Shown: positions 7,971 to 16,890, numbered from the stretch's first letter. The stretch: DNA of 35,193 bases from a bacterium (GCA_030372965.1 JAUCQC010000073.1:1-35193); one strand, 5' to 3'. The notes: a model not told the origin generated them from the sequence alone. Numbers and translations are program-made.

Positions 7971-9362
7971 ATGAAGCCTGAAAGTCACAAACTGTCGTTC
8001 TGGGAAAAGGCCGGATACGGGTGCGGCGACCTGGCCTCCGTTCTCTTCTGGCAGACCATCATGGTCTATCTGTTCTTCTTCTACACGGACGTTTTCGGGC
8101 TGACGGCCGCGGCCGCGGGCACCATGATGGGCGTGTCCCGCCTCCTGGACGCGTTCATCGACGTGGGCGTGGGCGTCACCGCGGACCGGACCAAAACCCG
8201 GTGGGGGAAATTCAGACCCTACCTGCTCTGGATGTCCCTGCCGCTGGCCGTCGCCGCGGTACTCACTTTCATCACACCGGATTTCGGTCCCAATCTGAAA
8301 CTCGTCTACGCCTATGTCACGTTTATCGCCTTCATGTTCTTCTACTCCGCGATCAATATTCCCTACACGGCGCTCCTGGGTGTCATCAGCCCGGATCCGA
8401 ACGAGAGGACCAGCGCCTCGTCCTTCAAGTTCGTGGGCGCCTACCTGGCCGGCATCATCGTTTCCGCGACAGCGCTTCCCTTGTCCCGGTACCTGGGCGA
8501 CGGCCAGCCGAAGAAGGGATGGCCGATCACCATGACGATCTACGCGGCGGCAGCCGTGGTTCTCTTTCTGATCACGTTCCTTTCCACGCGCGAGCGCATT
8601 CAGCCCATCGCCAAGGAGAAAACCTCCATCAGAGGTGATCTCAAGGACCTTTTTAAAAACACACCCTGGATCATTCTCTTCGCGGTGACCATCCTCTTCA
8701 TCCTGTTCGTGTGCATCCGTCTCGCTGTGACCACGCATTATTTCAAGTATTATGTCGGTGAGCAGACTGTGGCGTTCCTCGGAAAAACCTACGGTTTCGA
8801 AGTGCTGACATCGGCTTTCAACGTCGTCGGCCAGGCGTTCTCCCTGATCGGCGTTCTGCTCGTGCCGTGGTTCACCCGGGTGGCCCGGAAGAAACGCGCC
8901 GTTCTCATCCTCCTGGCGACCGCGATACTCTGCACGGGCTCGTTCTACCTGTTCGCGCCCGGACAGCTTCTGCTCATTTTCGGGATGCAGATACTCGGGT
9001 CCATCACGGGCGGTCCCATTTCCGCGGTGCTGTGGGCCATGTACGCGGACACGGCCGACTACTCGGAATGGAAAACCGGCCGCAGGGCCACCGGCCTGGT
9101 GTATTCCGCGTCCATCATGTCCAACAAGATCGGTTGGGCCGTGGGAACGGCCATCGCGGGGTTTATCCTCAGCGCCTACGGGTTCGTTCCCGACGTGATC
9201 CAGAACGAAGGAGTTCTCAGGGGCCTGAAGGCCATGATGAGCGTCATCCCCCTGGTGATGGGTGCCGTTGCCTTCCTGCTTCTCCTGTTCTTCTACAAAC
9301 TGGACGACGACGTCATGAAGAAGATCAAGGAAGAGCTCGAGGCGCGGCGGGCCTCCGCGTAA
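7971..9362 (+). CDS. GPH-family (glycoside-pentoside-hexuronide) sugar:cation symporter
   Basis: This 463-residue integral inner-membrane protein should have about 12 transmembrane helices. It opens with the MelB-type signature: K-x-G-Y-G-x-G-D near residues 14-22, then a conserved loop with D-A-F-I-D and D-R-T-K-T-R-W-G-K-F-R-P-Y between helices 2 and 3. A second family motif (A-D-T-A-D-Y-S-E-W-K-T-G-R-R) marks the second half. GPH carriers import di- or oligosaccharides with Na+ or H+. Placed between two GH94 phosphorylases, it most likely imports their substrate intact. Start: AAAGGAG at about 7960-7966 precedes ATG 7971; the longer frame from 7866 has no such site. Confidence 0.92.
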   Translation: MKPESHKLSFWEKAGYGCGDLASVLFWQTIMVYLFFFYTDVFGLTAAAAGTMMGVSRLLDAFIDVGVGVTADRTKTRWGKFRPYLLWMSLPLAVAAVLTFITPDFGPNLKLVYAYVTFIAFMFFYSAINIPYTALLGVISPDPNERTSASSFKFVGAYLAGIIVSATALPLSRYLGDGQPKKGWPITMTIYAAAAVVLFLITFLSTRERIQPIAKEKTSIRGDLKDLFKNTPWIILFAVTILFILFVCIRLAVTTHYFKYYVGEQTVAFLGKTYGFEVLTSAFNVVGQAFSLIGVLLVPWFTRVARKKRAVLILLATAILCTGSFYLFAPGQLLLIFGMQILGSITGGPISAVLWAMYADTADYSEWKTGRRATGLVYSASIMSNKIGWAVGTAIAGFILSAYGFVPDVIQNEGVLRGLKAMMSVIPLVMGAVAFLLLLFFYKLDDDVMKKIKEELEARRASA

Positions 9363-9408
9363 GACGACGGGATATTTTTTCCAAACCAGGCGAGACGAGG
9401 AAATTGAA

Positions 9409-11805
9409 ATGCAATACGGTCATTTCGACGACGCGGCGCGGGAATACGTGATCGACCGGCCGGACACGCCCAAGGCGTGGAGCAATTACCTCGGGTCCAC
9501 GGAATTCGGGTCGATCATCACGAACAACGCGGGCGGATACAGCTTCTACAAGTCCGGCGGCATGGGCCGCTTCATCCGTTTCCGGTTCAACTCCATTCCC
9601 ATGGACCAGCCGGGCCGTTACCTGTATTTTCACGACCATGAGACAAAGGACTTCTGGTCCGCCTCCTGGCAGCCGGTGGGAAAGCCCCTGGACAAGTTCC
9701 GGTCGGTCTGCAGGCACGGCACCGCGTACACGGTGATCGCGTCGAAATACCGGGGAGTCGAGTCGGAAGTCACGTATTTCGTCCCGCTGGGCCGAAGGTT
9801 CGAGGTCTGGAAGGTCCGCGTCACCAACACGACCCGCAGGAAAAGGACGCTTTCCGCCTTCACCTACCTCGAATACGCGGGCAACTGGAGCGCCATCGAC
9901 GACCTGCTGAACATCCAGTATGTTCAGTACACGGCCCAGATGCAGGTCGTGGACGGAATCATCGATCACGGGACCAATGTGCACATTCCCGAAATGCCGG
10001 AAAACTTCAAGGAGAAGGACCAGGGCCGGCACACGTTTCAGGCGCTGGTCGGCGCGAAAGTCACGGGTTACGACACCGACCGGGAGGCCTTTCTGGGGCC
10101 GTACCGGACATACGCGAACCCGATCGCGGTGGAGAAGGGCCGATGCTCGAACAGCCTGGCGTACGGCGACAATCCCTGCGGCTCCCTCCAGACCCGGCTC
10201 ACGCTGAGCCCGGGTCAAACGCGGGAGTTCCTTGTGATCGCGGGCATCGGGAAGGCCGGGGAGGAGGGGAAAAAGGCGGCGGCGGAGTATTCGTCGCCGT
10301 CGCACGCGGACGCGGAGCTGGAGAAACTCAAGGCGCACTGGCACGCGAAACTCGCGGCGTTTTCAGGCCGGACGCCGGATCCCGAACTGAACTCCACGAT
10401 CAACACCTGGGGTATATACAACAGCCTGATCACCTTCGCCTGGTCGCGCGCCGCGAGCCTCATCTATTCCGGCATCGACCGGGACGGACTCGGCTACAGG
10501 GACACGGTTCAGGACTTTATGGGCGTGTTTCAGTCCATCCCGGAAGAGACCCGGGAAAGGCTGGAACTCATGATCACCGGCCAGGTGTCCACGGGCGGGG
10601 CCATGCCCTGCGTGATGCCGTTCGGCCACGCTCCCGGAAACGAACCCGCGCCGGCAGAGGAGGAATACCGGTCCGACGACAGTCTCTGGCTGTTCAACGC
10701 CATACCGGCCTACGTGCGTGAAACCGGGGATGTCTCCTTCTACCGCAAGGTTCTGCCGTATTCGGACCGGGGAGAGGACACGGTTTTCGGGCACATGAAA
10801 CGCGCCATCCGGTTCAGCCTCGAACGGTCCGGAAGCCACGGCCTGCCCTGCGGGCTTCGCGCGGACTGGAACGACTGCCTCCGGTTCGGCCACAACGGGG
10901 AGTCCGTTTTTGTCGCGCTCCAGCTCAGGCTGGCCCTGAAAGTGTACATCGAGACGGCCGGCCTGCTCGGCGAGCCCGGAGAGGCGGAATGGGGCGGGGA
11001 CGCGCTGAAGACGCTCGATGAAGCCATACAGAAGCACGCCTGGGACGGACGATGGTTCATGCGGGGCTACCGGTACGACGGCATGAAATTCGGATCGGAC
11101 GAATGCGCCGAGGGCAAGATCTTCCTGAACACGCAGACCTGGGCGGTCCTGTCGGGCGCCGCGTCTCCGGAACAGGCGCGGTCCGCCATGGACGCGGCGA
11201 ACGAGCGCCTGGCCACGCCGTACGGACTCGCGCTGTGCGATCCGCCCTTCGCCGAGACGGATTACAACATCGTGCGCGCGGCCCTGTTCAACCACGGGCT
11301 GAAGGAGAACGCGGGCATTTTCGTGCACACGCAGGGATGGGCGGTCATGGCCGAGTGCCTGCTGGGCCGCGGGGATCAGGCGTACCGAACCCTGAGAGCC
11401 TACCTGCCCGCGGCGTTCAACAAAAAAGCGGAAATACGCGAAATCGAGCCCTATGTGCTGTGCCAGTCCACGCATTCGAAGCAGAGCCCGAAACACGGCG
11501 TCTCCCGCATCCCCTGGCTGTCCGGTTCCGCCACGTGGACCTACTACGCGATCACGCAGTACATTCTCGGCGTTCAACCGGAAGTGGAAGGGCTCAGGAT
11601 CGACCCCTGCATCCCGAAAAAGTGGAAGGGATTCACGGTTGAGCGGATTTTCCGCGGAAAGAAAATACGGATCCGGGTGGAAAACCCCGGCGGGGTGGAG
11701 AAAGGCGTGACCCGTGTCGTCCTGAACGGCGAGACCCTGGAAGGGAACCTGCTTCCGGTCTCCAGGTTGAAGACTGAAAACAGCGTGGTCGTGACCATGG
11801 GATGA
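9409..11805 (+). CDS. GH94 beta-glycoside phosphorylase, paralog 2
   Basis: This 798-residue cytosolic enzyme is a clear paralog of the 5431-7824 product: by hand about 40 of the first 53 residues are identical. The catalytic motif A-D-W-N-D is present (D486/D489), as are E-P-Y-V-L-C-Q-S and W-L-S-G-S-A. The paralogs differ around residues 170-215 and after the W-N-D motif (C-L-R-F-G-H-N against C-I-Q-L-G-P-R), where the acceptor site and loops may lie, so substrate length or acceptor may differ. GAGGA at about 9396-9400 precedes the ATG. The gene is the last of the plus-strand sugar run and is followed by a strong terminator. Exact substrate unknown. Confidence 0.92.
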   Translation: MQYGHFDDAAREYVIDRPDTPKAWSNYLGSTEFGSIITNNAGGYSFYKSGGMGRFIRFRFNSIPMDQPGRYLYFHDHETKDFWSASWQPVGKPLDKFRSVCRHGTAYTVIASKYRGVESEVTYFVPLGRRFEVWKVRVTNTTRRKRTLSAFTYLEYAGNWSAIDDLLNIQYVQYTAQMQVVDGIIDHGTNVHIPEMPENFKEKDQGRHTFQALVGAKVTGYDTDREAFLGPYRTYANPIAVEKGRCSNSLAYGDNPCGSLQTRLTLSPGQTREFLVIAGIGKAGEEGKKAAAEYSSPSHADAELEKLKAHWHAKLAAFSGRTPDPELNSTINTWGIYNSLITFAWSRAASLIYSGIDRDGLGYRDTVQDFMGVFQSIPEETRERLELMITGQVSTGGAMPCVMPFGHAPGNEPAPAEEEYRSDDSLWLFNAIPAYVRETGDVSFYRKVLPYSDRGEDTVFGHMKRAIRFSLERSGSHGLPCGLRADWNDCLRFGHNGESVFVALQLRLALKVYIETAGLLGEPGEAEWGGDALKTLDEAIQKHAWDGRWFMRGYRYDGMKFGSDECAEGKIFLNTQTWAVLSGAASPEQARSAMDAANERLATPYGLALCDPPFAETDYNIVRAALFNHGLKENAGIFVHTQGWAVMAECLLGRGDQAYRTLRAYLPAAFNKKAEIREIEPYVLCQSTHSKQSPKHGVSRIPWLSGSATWTYYAITQYILGVQPEVEGLRIDPCIPKKWKGFTVERIFRGKKIRIRVENPGGVEKGVTRVVLNGETLEGNLLPVSRLKTENSVVVTMG

Positions 11806-11876
11806 AGTCCCGAAACGGTCGAGAGGCAGGGACGGCTCTCCCTTCCGAAAACCGGCCGTGTCCGGGAGCGCAAAAG

Positions 11877-11915
11877 AAAGTCCGCCTGGGAATCCCGTGG
11901 CGGACTTTTATTTTT
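11877..11915. terminator. Bidirectional intrinsic terminator between convergent genes
   Basis: A perfect 10-bp stem (11877-11886 with 11899-11908) with a 12-base loop is followed on the plus strand by a T-rich run to 11915. Read on the minus strand it also ends in T-rich sequence. It can stop the GH94 transcript and, from the other side, the hydrolase transcript ending at 11943. Confidence 0.9.
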
Positions 11916-11942
11916 CAAACCCGCGTCAGCGGCCGGGCCTGT

Positions 11943-13403
11943 TCACTTCAGCGAAAGGATCCACTCCGATACGGCGTTCAGCGCGGCCGGCGCGAATGTC
12001 TCATCGGTCGCTGCGTATTCGGAAGGCGCGCCGGTGCGGCAGGTCTGGAACAGGTGGTTGAGGGAGGGCAGGACCCTCAACTCCGCCTTCCGGTTCCCCG
12101 CCCGCGCGAGCGCGTCCCGCATGAGGGGAAGGTTCTGCGCGGGGGGAACCTGCAGATCCTTCTCGCCCCACAGGGCGAGAACGGGGATGCGGATTTTCTC
12201 CAACACCGGGGCCGGATCGTATGCCAGGAAAAAACGGAACCAGGGCGAGTTCATCTGCCGGATCTGGATCGGAATCGTCTCTTCGGATAGACCGGTCTGG
12301 TTTTTTTCTTCCTCGGAAATCCGGGCCAGGACTTCATCCAGAATCATCCGAACCCGCGCGGCCGCTTCGGCCGTGTCGGGCACCGAGACGATTGTCCCGA
12401 GTATGCGCCGCTGCACCCCGATGGTCCGGTTGACCGTGGAGTCCGGGGTCGCGGAGGCTTTCAGAATGGCCGCGGCCTGCAGGAGGATCAGGCTGTCGCC
12501 CCGCATGGCCGGACCGGCCAGAAGCACGAGAAAAGCGATCCCCCTGTCCCTTGAAGCCGCGAGAGGCGCGATCATGCCGCCCTCGCTGTGTCCGGCGAGT
12601 CCGACGCGTTTCGGGTTCACGTCCGGCCTGGATTTCAGGTAATCCACGGCCGCGAGCGCGTCCGTGACCAGGTCCAGGGTCGTCGCTTCCCCGGCGTTCC
12701 CCCCGGACTTCCCGACGCCCCGATCATCGAAACGCAGGACAGCAATCCCTTTCCGGGTCAGGTGATCCGACAGGACCAGGAACGGCCGGTGGCCGAACAC
12801 GGACTCATCGCGATCCTGCGATCCCGATCCGGTGATGAGCGCGACCGCGGGAAAGGGTCCCTTGCCGGAAGGTCTGGTGAATGTCCCGGCGAGATCGAAT
12901 CCGGCGGAGGCGTTCCGGAATTGAACCTCTTCCGAAACGTACGGCAACGGGGGAACCGGCTCCTGAGATCGGACCGTCACAGGCGCGGACACGGCTCTGG
13001 ACAGGTGGAGCGGGAACGATATGCCGCCTTGAGTCCATTTTCCGTGGAGGGAATCCCCCGACGCGTTGAGCGAACCTTCGAATTTTCCCCTGACCGCCGC
13101 GACGTCCAGAATCAGGCTGTCGCCGCGGACGGACGTTCCAGCCACCGGAATGTCCTTGGCGCCCTGATCGGGACTGTCCAGAGTCGTTTTCCATCCACCC
13201 CCCGCGACCGTCGCGACCTTGAACACGATTCGAAGACGGGTTCCCATCGCGTCCAGGCTGCCGATCCAGATTCCCTCCGGAGACTTGGGAGTGTCGGCTG
13301 AAATTCTCTGGGGGATTGAGACCAGCAACCCGATGGCCATTGTGACAAGAAACGTCGTTCTTCGCACGCATTTCTCCATGTTTTTTTCGTGGGGGTCTTT
13401 CAT
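11943..13403 (-). CDS. Exported alpha/beta-hydrolase with N-terminal beta domain
   Basis: This 486-residue protein starts with a probable signal peptide or anchor (hydrophobic stretch about residues 16-34). A beta-rich, lipocalin-like domain follows (about 40-150: G-x-W-x-G-S-L, then G-D-S-L and G-K-W-T repeats). The C-terminal two thirds are an alpha/beta-hydrolase with an oxyanion G-S-G-S-Q-D-R-D motif, nucleophile G-H-S-E-G-G, acid in W-G-E-K-D and His in S-L-N-H-L-F. Bacterial relatives are secreted esterases or acylaminoacyl-peptidase-like enzymes; the substrate is unknown. Start ATG 13403 has GGAAG almost touching it; an internal ATG at codon 8 is an alternative. It is the last gene of a minus-strand cluster, 43 bases after rlmI. 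Confidence 0.82.
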   Translation of the reverse strand: MKDPHEKNMEKCVRRTTFLVTMAIGLLVSIPQRISADTPKSPEGIWIGSLDAMGTRLRIVFKVATVAGGGWKTTLDSPDQGAKDIPVAGTSVRGDSLILDVAAVRGKFEGSLNASGDSLHGKWTQGGISFPLHLSRAVSAPVTVRSQEPVPPLPYVSEEVQFRNASAGFDLAGTFTRPSGKGPFPAVALITGSGSQDRDESVFGHRPFLVLSDHLTRKGIAVLRFDDRGVGKSGGNAGEATTLDLVTDALAAVDYLKSRPDVNPKRVGLAGHSEGGMIAPLAASRDRGIAFLVLLAGPAMRGDSLILLQAAAILKASATPDSTVNRTIGVQRRILGTIVSVPDTAEAAARVRMILDEVLARISEEEKNQTGLSEETIPIQIRQMNSPWFRFFLAYDPAPVLEKIRIPVLALWGEKDLQVPPAQNLPLMRDALARAGNRKAELRVLPSLNHLFQTCRTGAPSEYAATDETFAPAALNAVSEWILSLK

Positions 13404-13446
13404 GCTTCCATAAAGTATACGGAAAATCCGCCAATACGGTTGCGGT

Positions 13447-14634
13447 TCACAAAACCCTTAATAACAATCCCTTGAGATATGATCCTTCGGTGTGGCCGAG
13501 AAGCACCGGATGATCCGTTCCGGGTCCCAGATGCCGAATCACCTGACAGGACCGGCCCGCGTCGCGCACCGCGCCGTGAACGATTTTCATGAAAAGATCC
13601 GCATCCACGTGGTTTGAACAGGAGAAAGTCATCAGAAAACCTCCGGCCGAGAGCCTCTTGAGCGCCTGAAGATTCGCGTCCTTGTAGGCGCGGCCGGCCT
13701 TGTTCACGTCCTGGCGGGTTTTGGCGAATGCCGGCGGATCGAGGATGATCAGGTCGAACCGGACATCCGTTTCGCGGAGGTATTGAAAAACGTCTCCGGC
13801 GATGACGGGATGACGCTCCGCCGAGAATCCGTTCTTCGCCAGGTTCCGTACGGCGGATTCGCAGGCCGGTTCGGACACGTCCACGGATACCACCTGTTCC
13901 GCTCCGCCGGCCGCGGCGTAGACCGAGAAAGCGCCGGTGTAGGCAAAACCGTTCAGAACCCGGAGGGACCGGCTCGACATCCGGATGATTTCACGGTTCG
14001 GCCGCTGGTCCAGGAAGAATCCGGTTTTCTGACCGTTCAGCGGATCCGTCTCGAATCGCAGTCCGTTTTCCAGAAACTCCACGCGGTCGGGCAGGTCTTG
14101 GCCGTAGGCGATTCCGACCCGGTCCTGGAGCCCCTCCCGGCCGCGGGATTTCCCCTCGCTTCTTTCGAGCACGGTCACGGGTTTGACGCTGTCGATGAGC
14201 GCGTCCAGGATGTCGTCCCGGTGTCTCTCAATGCCGGCCGTGCCGACGGTCATGACCAGCACTTCCGCGTACCGGTCGACGACGAGGCCCGGAAATCCGT
14301 CGCCTTCGGAATTGACCAGGCGGACCGCGTCGGTCTCCGCGGGAATCGTCAGCCGCCGCAGATCCATGGCGCGGCGGACGCGCTCCTCCCAGAAGACGCG
14401 GTCGATCACAGCCCCGGGATCCGCGGAAAGAACCCGGAAGGCGATGTCCGGGCCGGGGTTGTAAAAACCGATGCCGAGCGGCGCGCCGTCAGACGCGACA
14501 GCCAAGGCGATGTCGCCCGCTTTGAGAACCGGATCAGCGCGGCCGACGGCGCCGGAAAACAGCCAGGGATGGCCTTTCCGGAGGCTCAGATCCCGTCCGG
14601 GTTTCAGATGAATTCTGGGATACGGCAAGGGCAC
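13447..14634 (-). CDS. rlmI: RlmI-type class I SAM-dependent 23S rRNA (cytosine-C5) methyltransferase
   Basis: This 395-residue cytosolic protein has an N-terminal PUA-like RNA-binding domain (R-K-G-H-P-W-L-F-S-G-A, about residues 19-30), the joining G-Q-K-T-G-F-F-L-D-Q-R motif, a SAM site (L-N-G-F-A-Y-T-G-A-F-S) and L-D-P-P-A-F-A-K. A catalytic-type Cys sits in the T-F-S-C-S-N-H motif. E. coli RlmI makes m5C1962 in 23S rRNA; this is an ortholog-level guess because relatives with other targets share the architecture. It starts with GTG, one base after the TGA of the radical SAM gene, so the two are translationally coupled; AGGAATGAG serves as a weak ribosome site. Confidence 0.88.
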   Translation of the reverse strand: MPLPYPRIHLKPGRDLSLRKGHPWLFSGAVGRADPVLKAGDIALAVASDGAPLGIGFYNPGPDIAFRVLSADPGAVIDRVFWEERVRRAMDLRRLTIPAETDAVRLVNSEGDGFPGLVVDRYAEVLVMTVGTAGIERHRDDILDALIDSVKPVTVLERSEGKSRGREGLQDRVGIAYGQDLPDRVEFLENGLRFETDPLNGQKTGFFLDQRPNREIIRMSSRSLRVLNGFAYTGAFSVYAAAGGAEQVVSVDVSEPACESAVRNLAKNGFSAERHPVIAGDVFQYLRETDVRFDLIILDPPAFAKTRQDVNKAGRAYKDANLQALKRLSAGGFLMTFSCSNHVDADLFMKIVHGAVRDAGRSCQVIRHLGPGTDHPVLLGHTEGSYLKGLLLRVL

Positions 14635-14635
14635 C

Positions 14636-15541
14636 TCATTCCTGCACCCACCCGTGCTCCAGCCCGAACGCGGCCAGGTGGGATTTGGCGCGTTCGTATT
14701 CCGCGTCCGTGACTTTGCGGTTCATCGGGGGCATTTCGTGGCTGCGATGGGCCGGGAAATACTGGCGCATCAGGCTGACGCGGGTGAGGGGAGACACCCG
14801 ATCGGATATGAAGCGCAGCACAGCCTCGGTTCCGGCCGCGCCCCCGGGGAGCACGAGATGACGGATCAGCAGACCGCGGACCGCGATTTCCTCCTCGTCC
14901 TGGAACAGGGGACCGACCTGGCGGGCCATCTCCAGTATCGCCGCGCGGTTGACCTCCGGATAGTCCGGAGCGGCCGAGTACTTCCGGGACGGCTCGGGGT
15001 CGGAATACTTCATGTCCGGCATGTAAATGTCGATGATGCCGTCCCAGAGCCTGAGCATGTCGACCGATTCGTATCCGCCGCAGTTGTACACGATCGGTAT
15101 CCGCAGACCCTTCTGAAACGCGATGAGAAGCCCGGCCATGATCTGGGGCGCGAAGTGGGAGGGAGTCACCAGGTTGATGTTGTGGGCCCCCCGCTTCTGG
15201 AGCGCCAGCATCATTTCCGCGAGGCCGGGAAGCGTGACGGGTTTTCCGTGGCGCATCTGGCTGATGGGAAAATTCTGGCAGAACACGCAGCGCAGACTGC
15301 AGCCAGAGAAAAAAACGGTTCCCGACCCTCGGGTTCCGGATATGGGCGGTTCCTCCCCGAAGTGCAGGTTGTCCGAAGCCACCTCCGGCAGGAAACCCGT
15401 GCCGCACAGCCCCTTTTCTCCAGCCAGGCGGTTCACGCCGCAGGCCCGCGGGCAAGCCCGGCAGGGTGACAGCAGGCGGTAGGCCCGTTTCAGCCGGGAA
15501 CGGATCAGGTCGATTTTCCGGCCCGCGTCCGTCTCAGTCAC
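14636..15541 (-). CDS. PflX-type radical SAM protein (pyruvate formate-lyase activating-enzyme-like)
   Basis: This 301-residue protein has the radical SAM [4Fe-4S] motif C-S-L-R-C-V-F-C (CxxxCxxC) preceded by G-T-V-F-F-S-G. An N-terminal cysteine cluster (C-R-A-C-P-R-A-C-G, then G-L-C-G) is characteristic of the PflX/AmmeMemoRadiSam-like subfamily. Members resemble glycyl-radical activases but mostly lack an assigned target, and no glycyl-radical enzyme is nearby. The start is GTG at 15541, with AAAGGTG about 11 bases upstream. It lies 79 bases after the flavodiiron gene and is coupled to rlmI. The oxygen-sensitive cluster next to an oxygen-reducing enzyme fits an anaerobic lifestyle. Confidence 0.87.
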   Translation of the reverse strand: MTETDAGRKIDLIRSRLKRAYRLLSPCRACPRACGVNRLAGEKGLCGTGFLPEVASDNLHFGEEPPISGTRGSGTVFFSGCSLRCVFCQNFPISQMRHGKPVTLPGLAEMMLALQKRGAHNINLVTPSHFAPQIMAGLLIAFQKGLRIPIVYNCGGYESVDMLRLWDGIIDIYMPDMKYSDPEPSRKYSAAPDYPEVNRAAILEMARQVGPLFQDEEEIAVRGLLIRHLVLPGGAAGTEAVLRFISDRVSPLTRVSLMRQYFPAHRSHEMPPMNRKVTDAEYERAKSHLAAFGLEHGWVQE

Positions 15542-15620
15542 GAGCCCGGCACCTTTGCGGCGCAGGGCACGTCTCCACCCCGTGAATCGGCGTGCTCGGG
15601 ACCGCCGGTCGACGGACGTC

Positions 15621-16802
15621 TCAGACGAACAGCCCCGCTTCCCTGTGCTTCTTCGCGATGGCCTCGGCCAGGCCGTCGACGGCCTTCGCGTCGGCTCCGG
15701 TGGGATCGCCCTTGCACAGCACGGGCGGGATAATCTCCACCTTGAGGTTCGGGATCATGGAGGCCACGGCCTCGACGGCCTTGGTGGCCCAACCGTAAGA
15801 CCCGATCACGGAGGCGAACCGGACCTTGGGGCGTATGGCGTTCGCCAGGACGGCCGCGTAAACCGCGTTCGGATGCGGGCCCGCGTGCACCGTGGGCGTG
15901 CCGACGACGATCGTGGCCGCGTCGACCAGCGAAATGGCGAGCTTGCCGATGTCCGCTGACGCGAGGTCGAACCGGTACGCGGTCACGCCGCGGTCAACGA
16001 GGCCGGCGATGAGCGTGTCCACCATCTTCCGCGTGCTGCCGTGCATGGAGATGTAGGGGATCACGACTTCGTTCTTCACCGTGTCGGAGATCCAGTCGCG
16101 GTAGGCGTCCATGATGAAAGCGGGATCGTCATAAATCGGACCGTGACTGGGCGCGATGCGCTTCACGCCGAGGCCGGCGACTTTCTCCAGATTCCTGCGG
16201 ATCACACTCCGGAAGGGCATCATGATTTCCGCGTAATACCGCTTCGCGGATTCGTACACGCGGGGACGGTCAACGGCGGTGAGATCCGTTGTGGCCAGGT
16301 GGGAACCGAAGAAATCGCACGAGAACAGAATACCGTCCTCCTTCAGGAAGGTCGCCATGGTCTCGGGCCAGTGCACCCAGGGCGTGTAGACGAATTGAAG
16401 CGTCTTGCCGCCAAGCGCCAGCGTTTCGCCGTCCGCGACCACGCGGATCCGGCCTTCCGGAACGTGCAGGTGATCCATGAGCAGCGGCTTGGCTTTTTCG
16501 GAGCACAGAAGCGCCGCCTTCGGGTATTTCGCGAGCACCATGGGTACTGCGCCCGAGTGGTCCTGTTCCGTGTGGTGCGAAACGATGAAATCGATCTGGT
16601 CCACTCCGGCCAGCTGCTGCTCCAGCATCGGCCAGAAAGGGGGATCGACCGTGTCGAGCAGGACCGTTTTCTCGGTACCCCGGACCAGGTAGGCGTTGTA
16701 ACTGGTTCCGTCCGGCAGGGGGATCAGCGAATCGAACAGCCGTCTGTCCCAGTCCACCACACCCAGCCAGTGCACGCGGTCCGTGATCGGTCTCAGGTTC
16801 AT
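15621..16802 (-). CDS. Flavodiiron protein (oxygen/nitric oxide reductase)
   Basis: This 393-residue cytosolic protein reduces O2 to water or NO to N2O with electrons from rubredoxin or similar. The N-terminal metallo-beta-lactamase domain has the diiron ligands H77-x-E79-x-D81-H82, H144, D163 and H220, all present. The C-terminal flavodoxin domain (about 250-393) contains the FMN loops S-M-H-G-S-T-R and G-T-P-T-V-H. There is no fused rubredoxin or flavin reductase domain, so this is a minimal class A type. AAAGGAG on the minus strand (16815-16809), 6 bases before ATG 16802, fixes the start. It is first in the minus-strand cluster and has its own promoter candidate (16862-16890). Confidence 0.94.
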   Translation of the reverse strand: MNLRPITDRVHWLGVVDWDRRLFDSLIPLPDGTSYNAYLVRGTEKTVLLDTVDPPFWPMLEQQLAGVDQIDFIVSHHTEQDHSGAVPMVLAKYPKAALLCSEKAKPLLMDHLHVPEGRIRVVADGETLALGGKTLQFVYTPWVHWPETMATFLKEDGILFSCDFFGSHLATTDLTAVDRPRVYESAKRYYAEIMMPFRSVIRRNLEKVAGLGVKRIAPSHGPIYDDPAFIMDAYRDWISDTVKNEVVIPYISMHGSTRKMVDTLIAGLVDRGVTAYRFDLASADIGKLAISLVDAATIVVGTPTVHAGPHPNAVYAAVLANAIRPKVRFASVIGSYGWATKAVEAVASMIPNLKVEIIPPVLCKGDPTGADAKAVDGLAEAIAKKHREAGLFV

Positions 16803-16823
16803 GTCAGACTCCTTTCCGGTTTT

Positions 16824-16842
16824 CCCGGGATTTGAGCCCGGG
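16824..16842 (-). promoter_or_regulatory. Leader hairpin just upstream of the flavodiiron ribosome site
   Basis: CCCGGG at 16824-16829 and again at 16837-16842 forms a 6-bp GC-only stem with a 7-base loop in the 5' leader. It ends 9 bases upstream of the AAAGGAG. It might modulate translation; no known riboswitch is recognised. Confidence 0.4.
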
Positions 16843-16861
16843 TATAGATGGAACGGCTATA

Positions 16862-16890
16862 AATATATGCATTTTTTACCCTTTTAGCAA
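16862..16890 (-). promoter_or_regulatory. Sigma-70-like promoter candidate for the flavodiiron gene
   Basis: On the minus strand TTGCTA (16890-16885) and TATATT (16867-16862) are separated by 17 bases. This gives a leader of about 55 bases. Matches are 4/6 and 5/6 to the E. coli consensus; FCB-group sigma factors may use other motifs. Confidence 0.45.

Noticed and set aside
10363-11577. 404-codon minus-strand frame inside the second GH94 gene
   Set aside because: Same reason; composition is that of antisense GC-rich codons.
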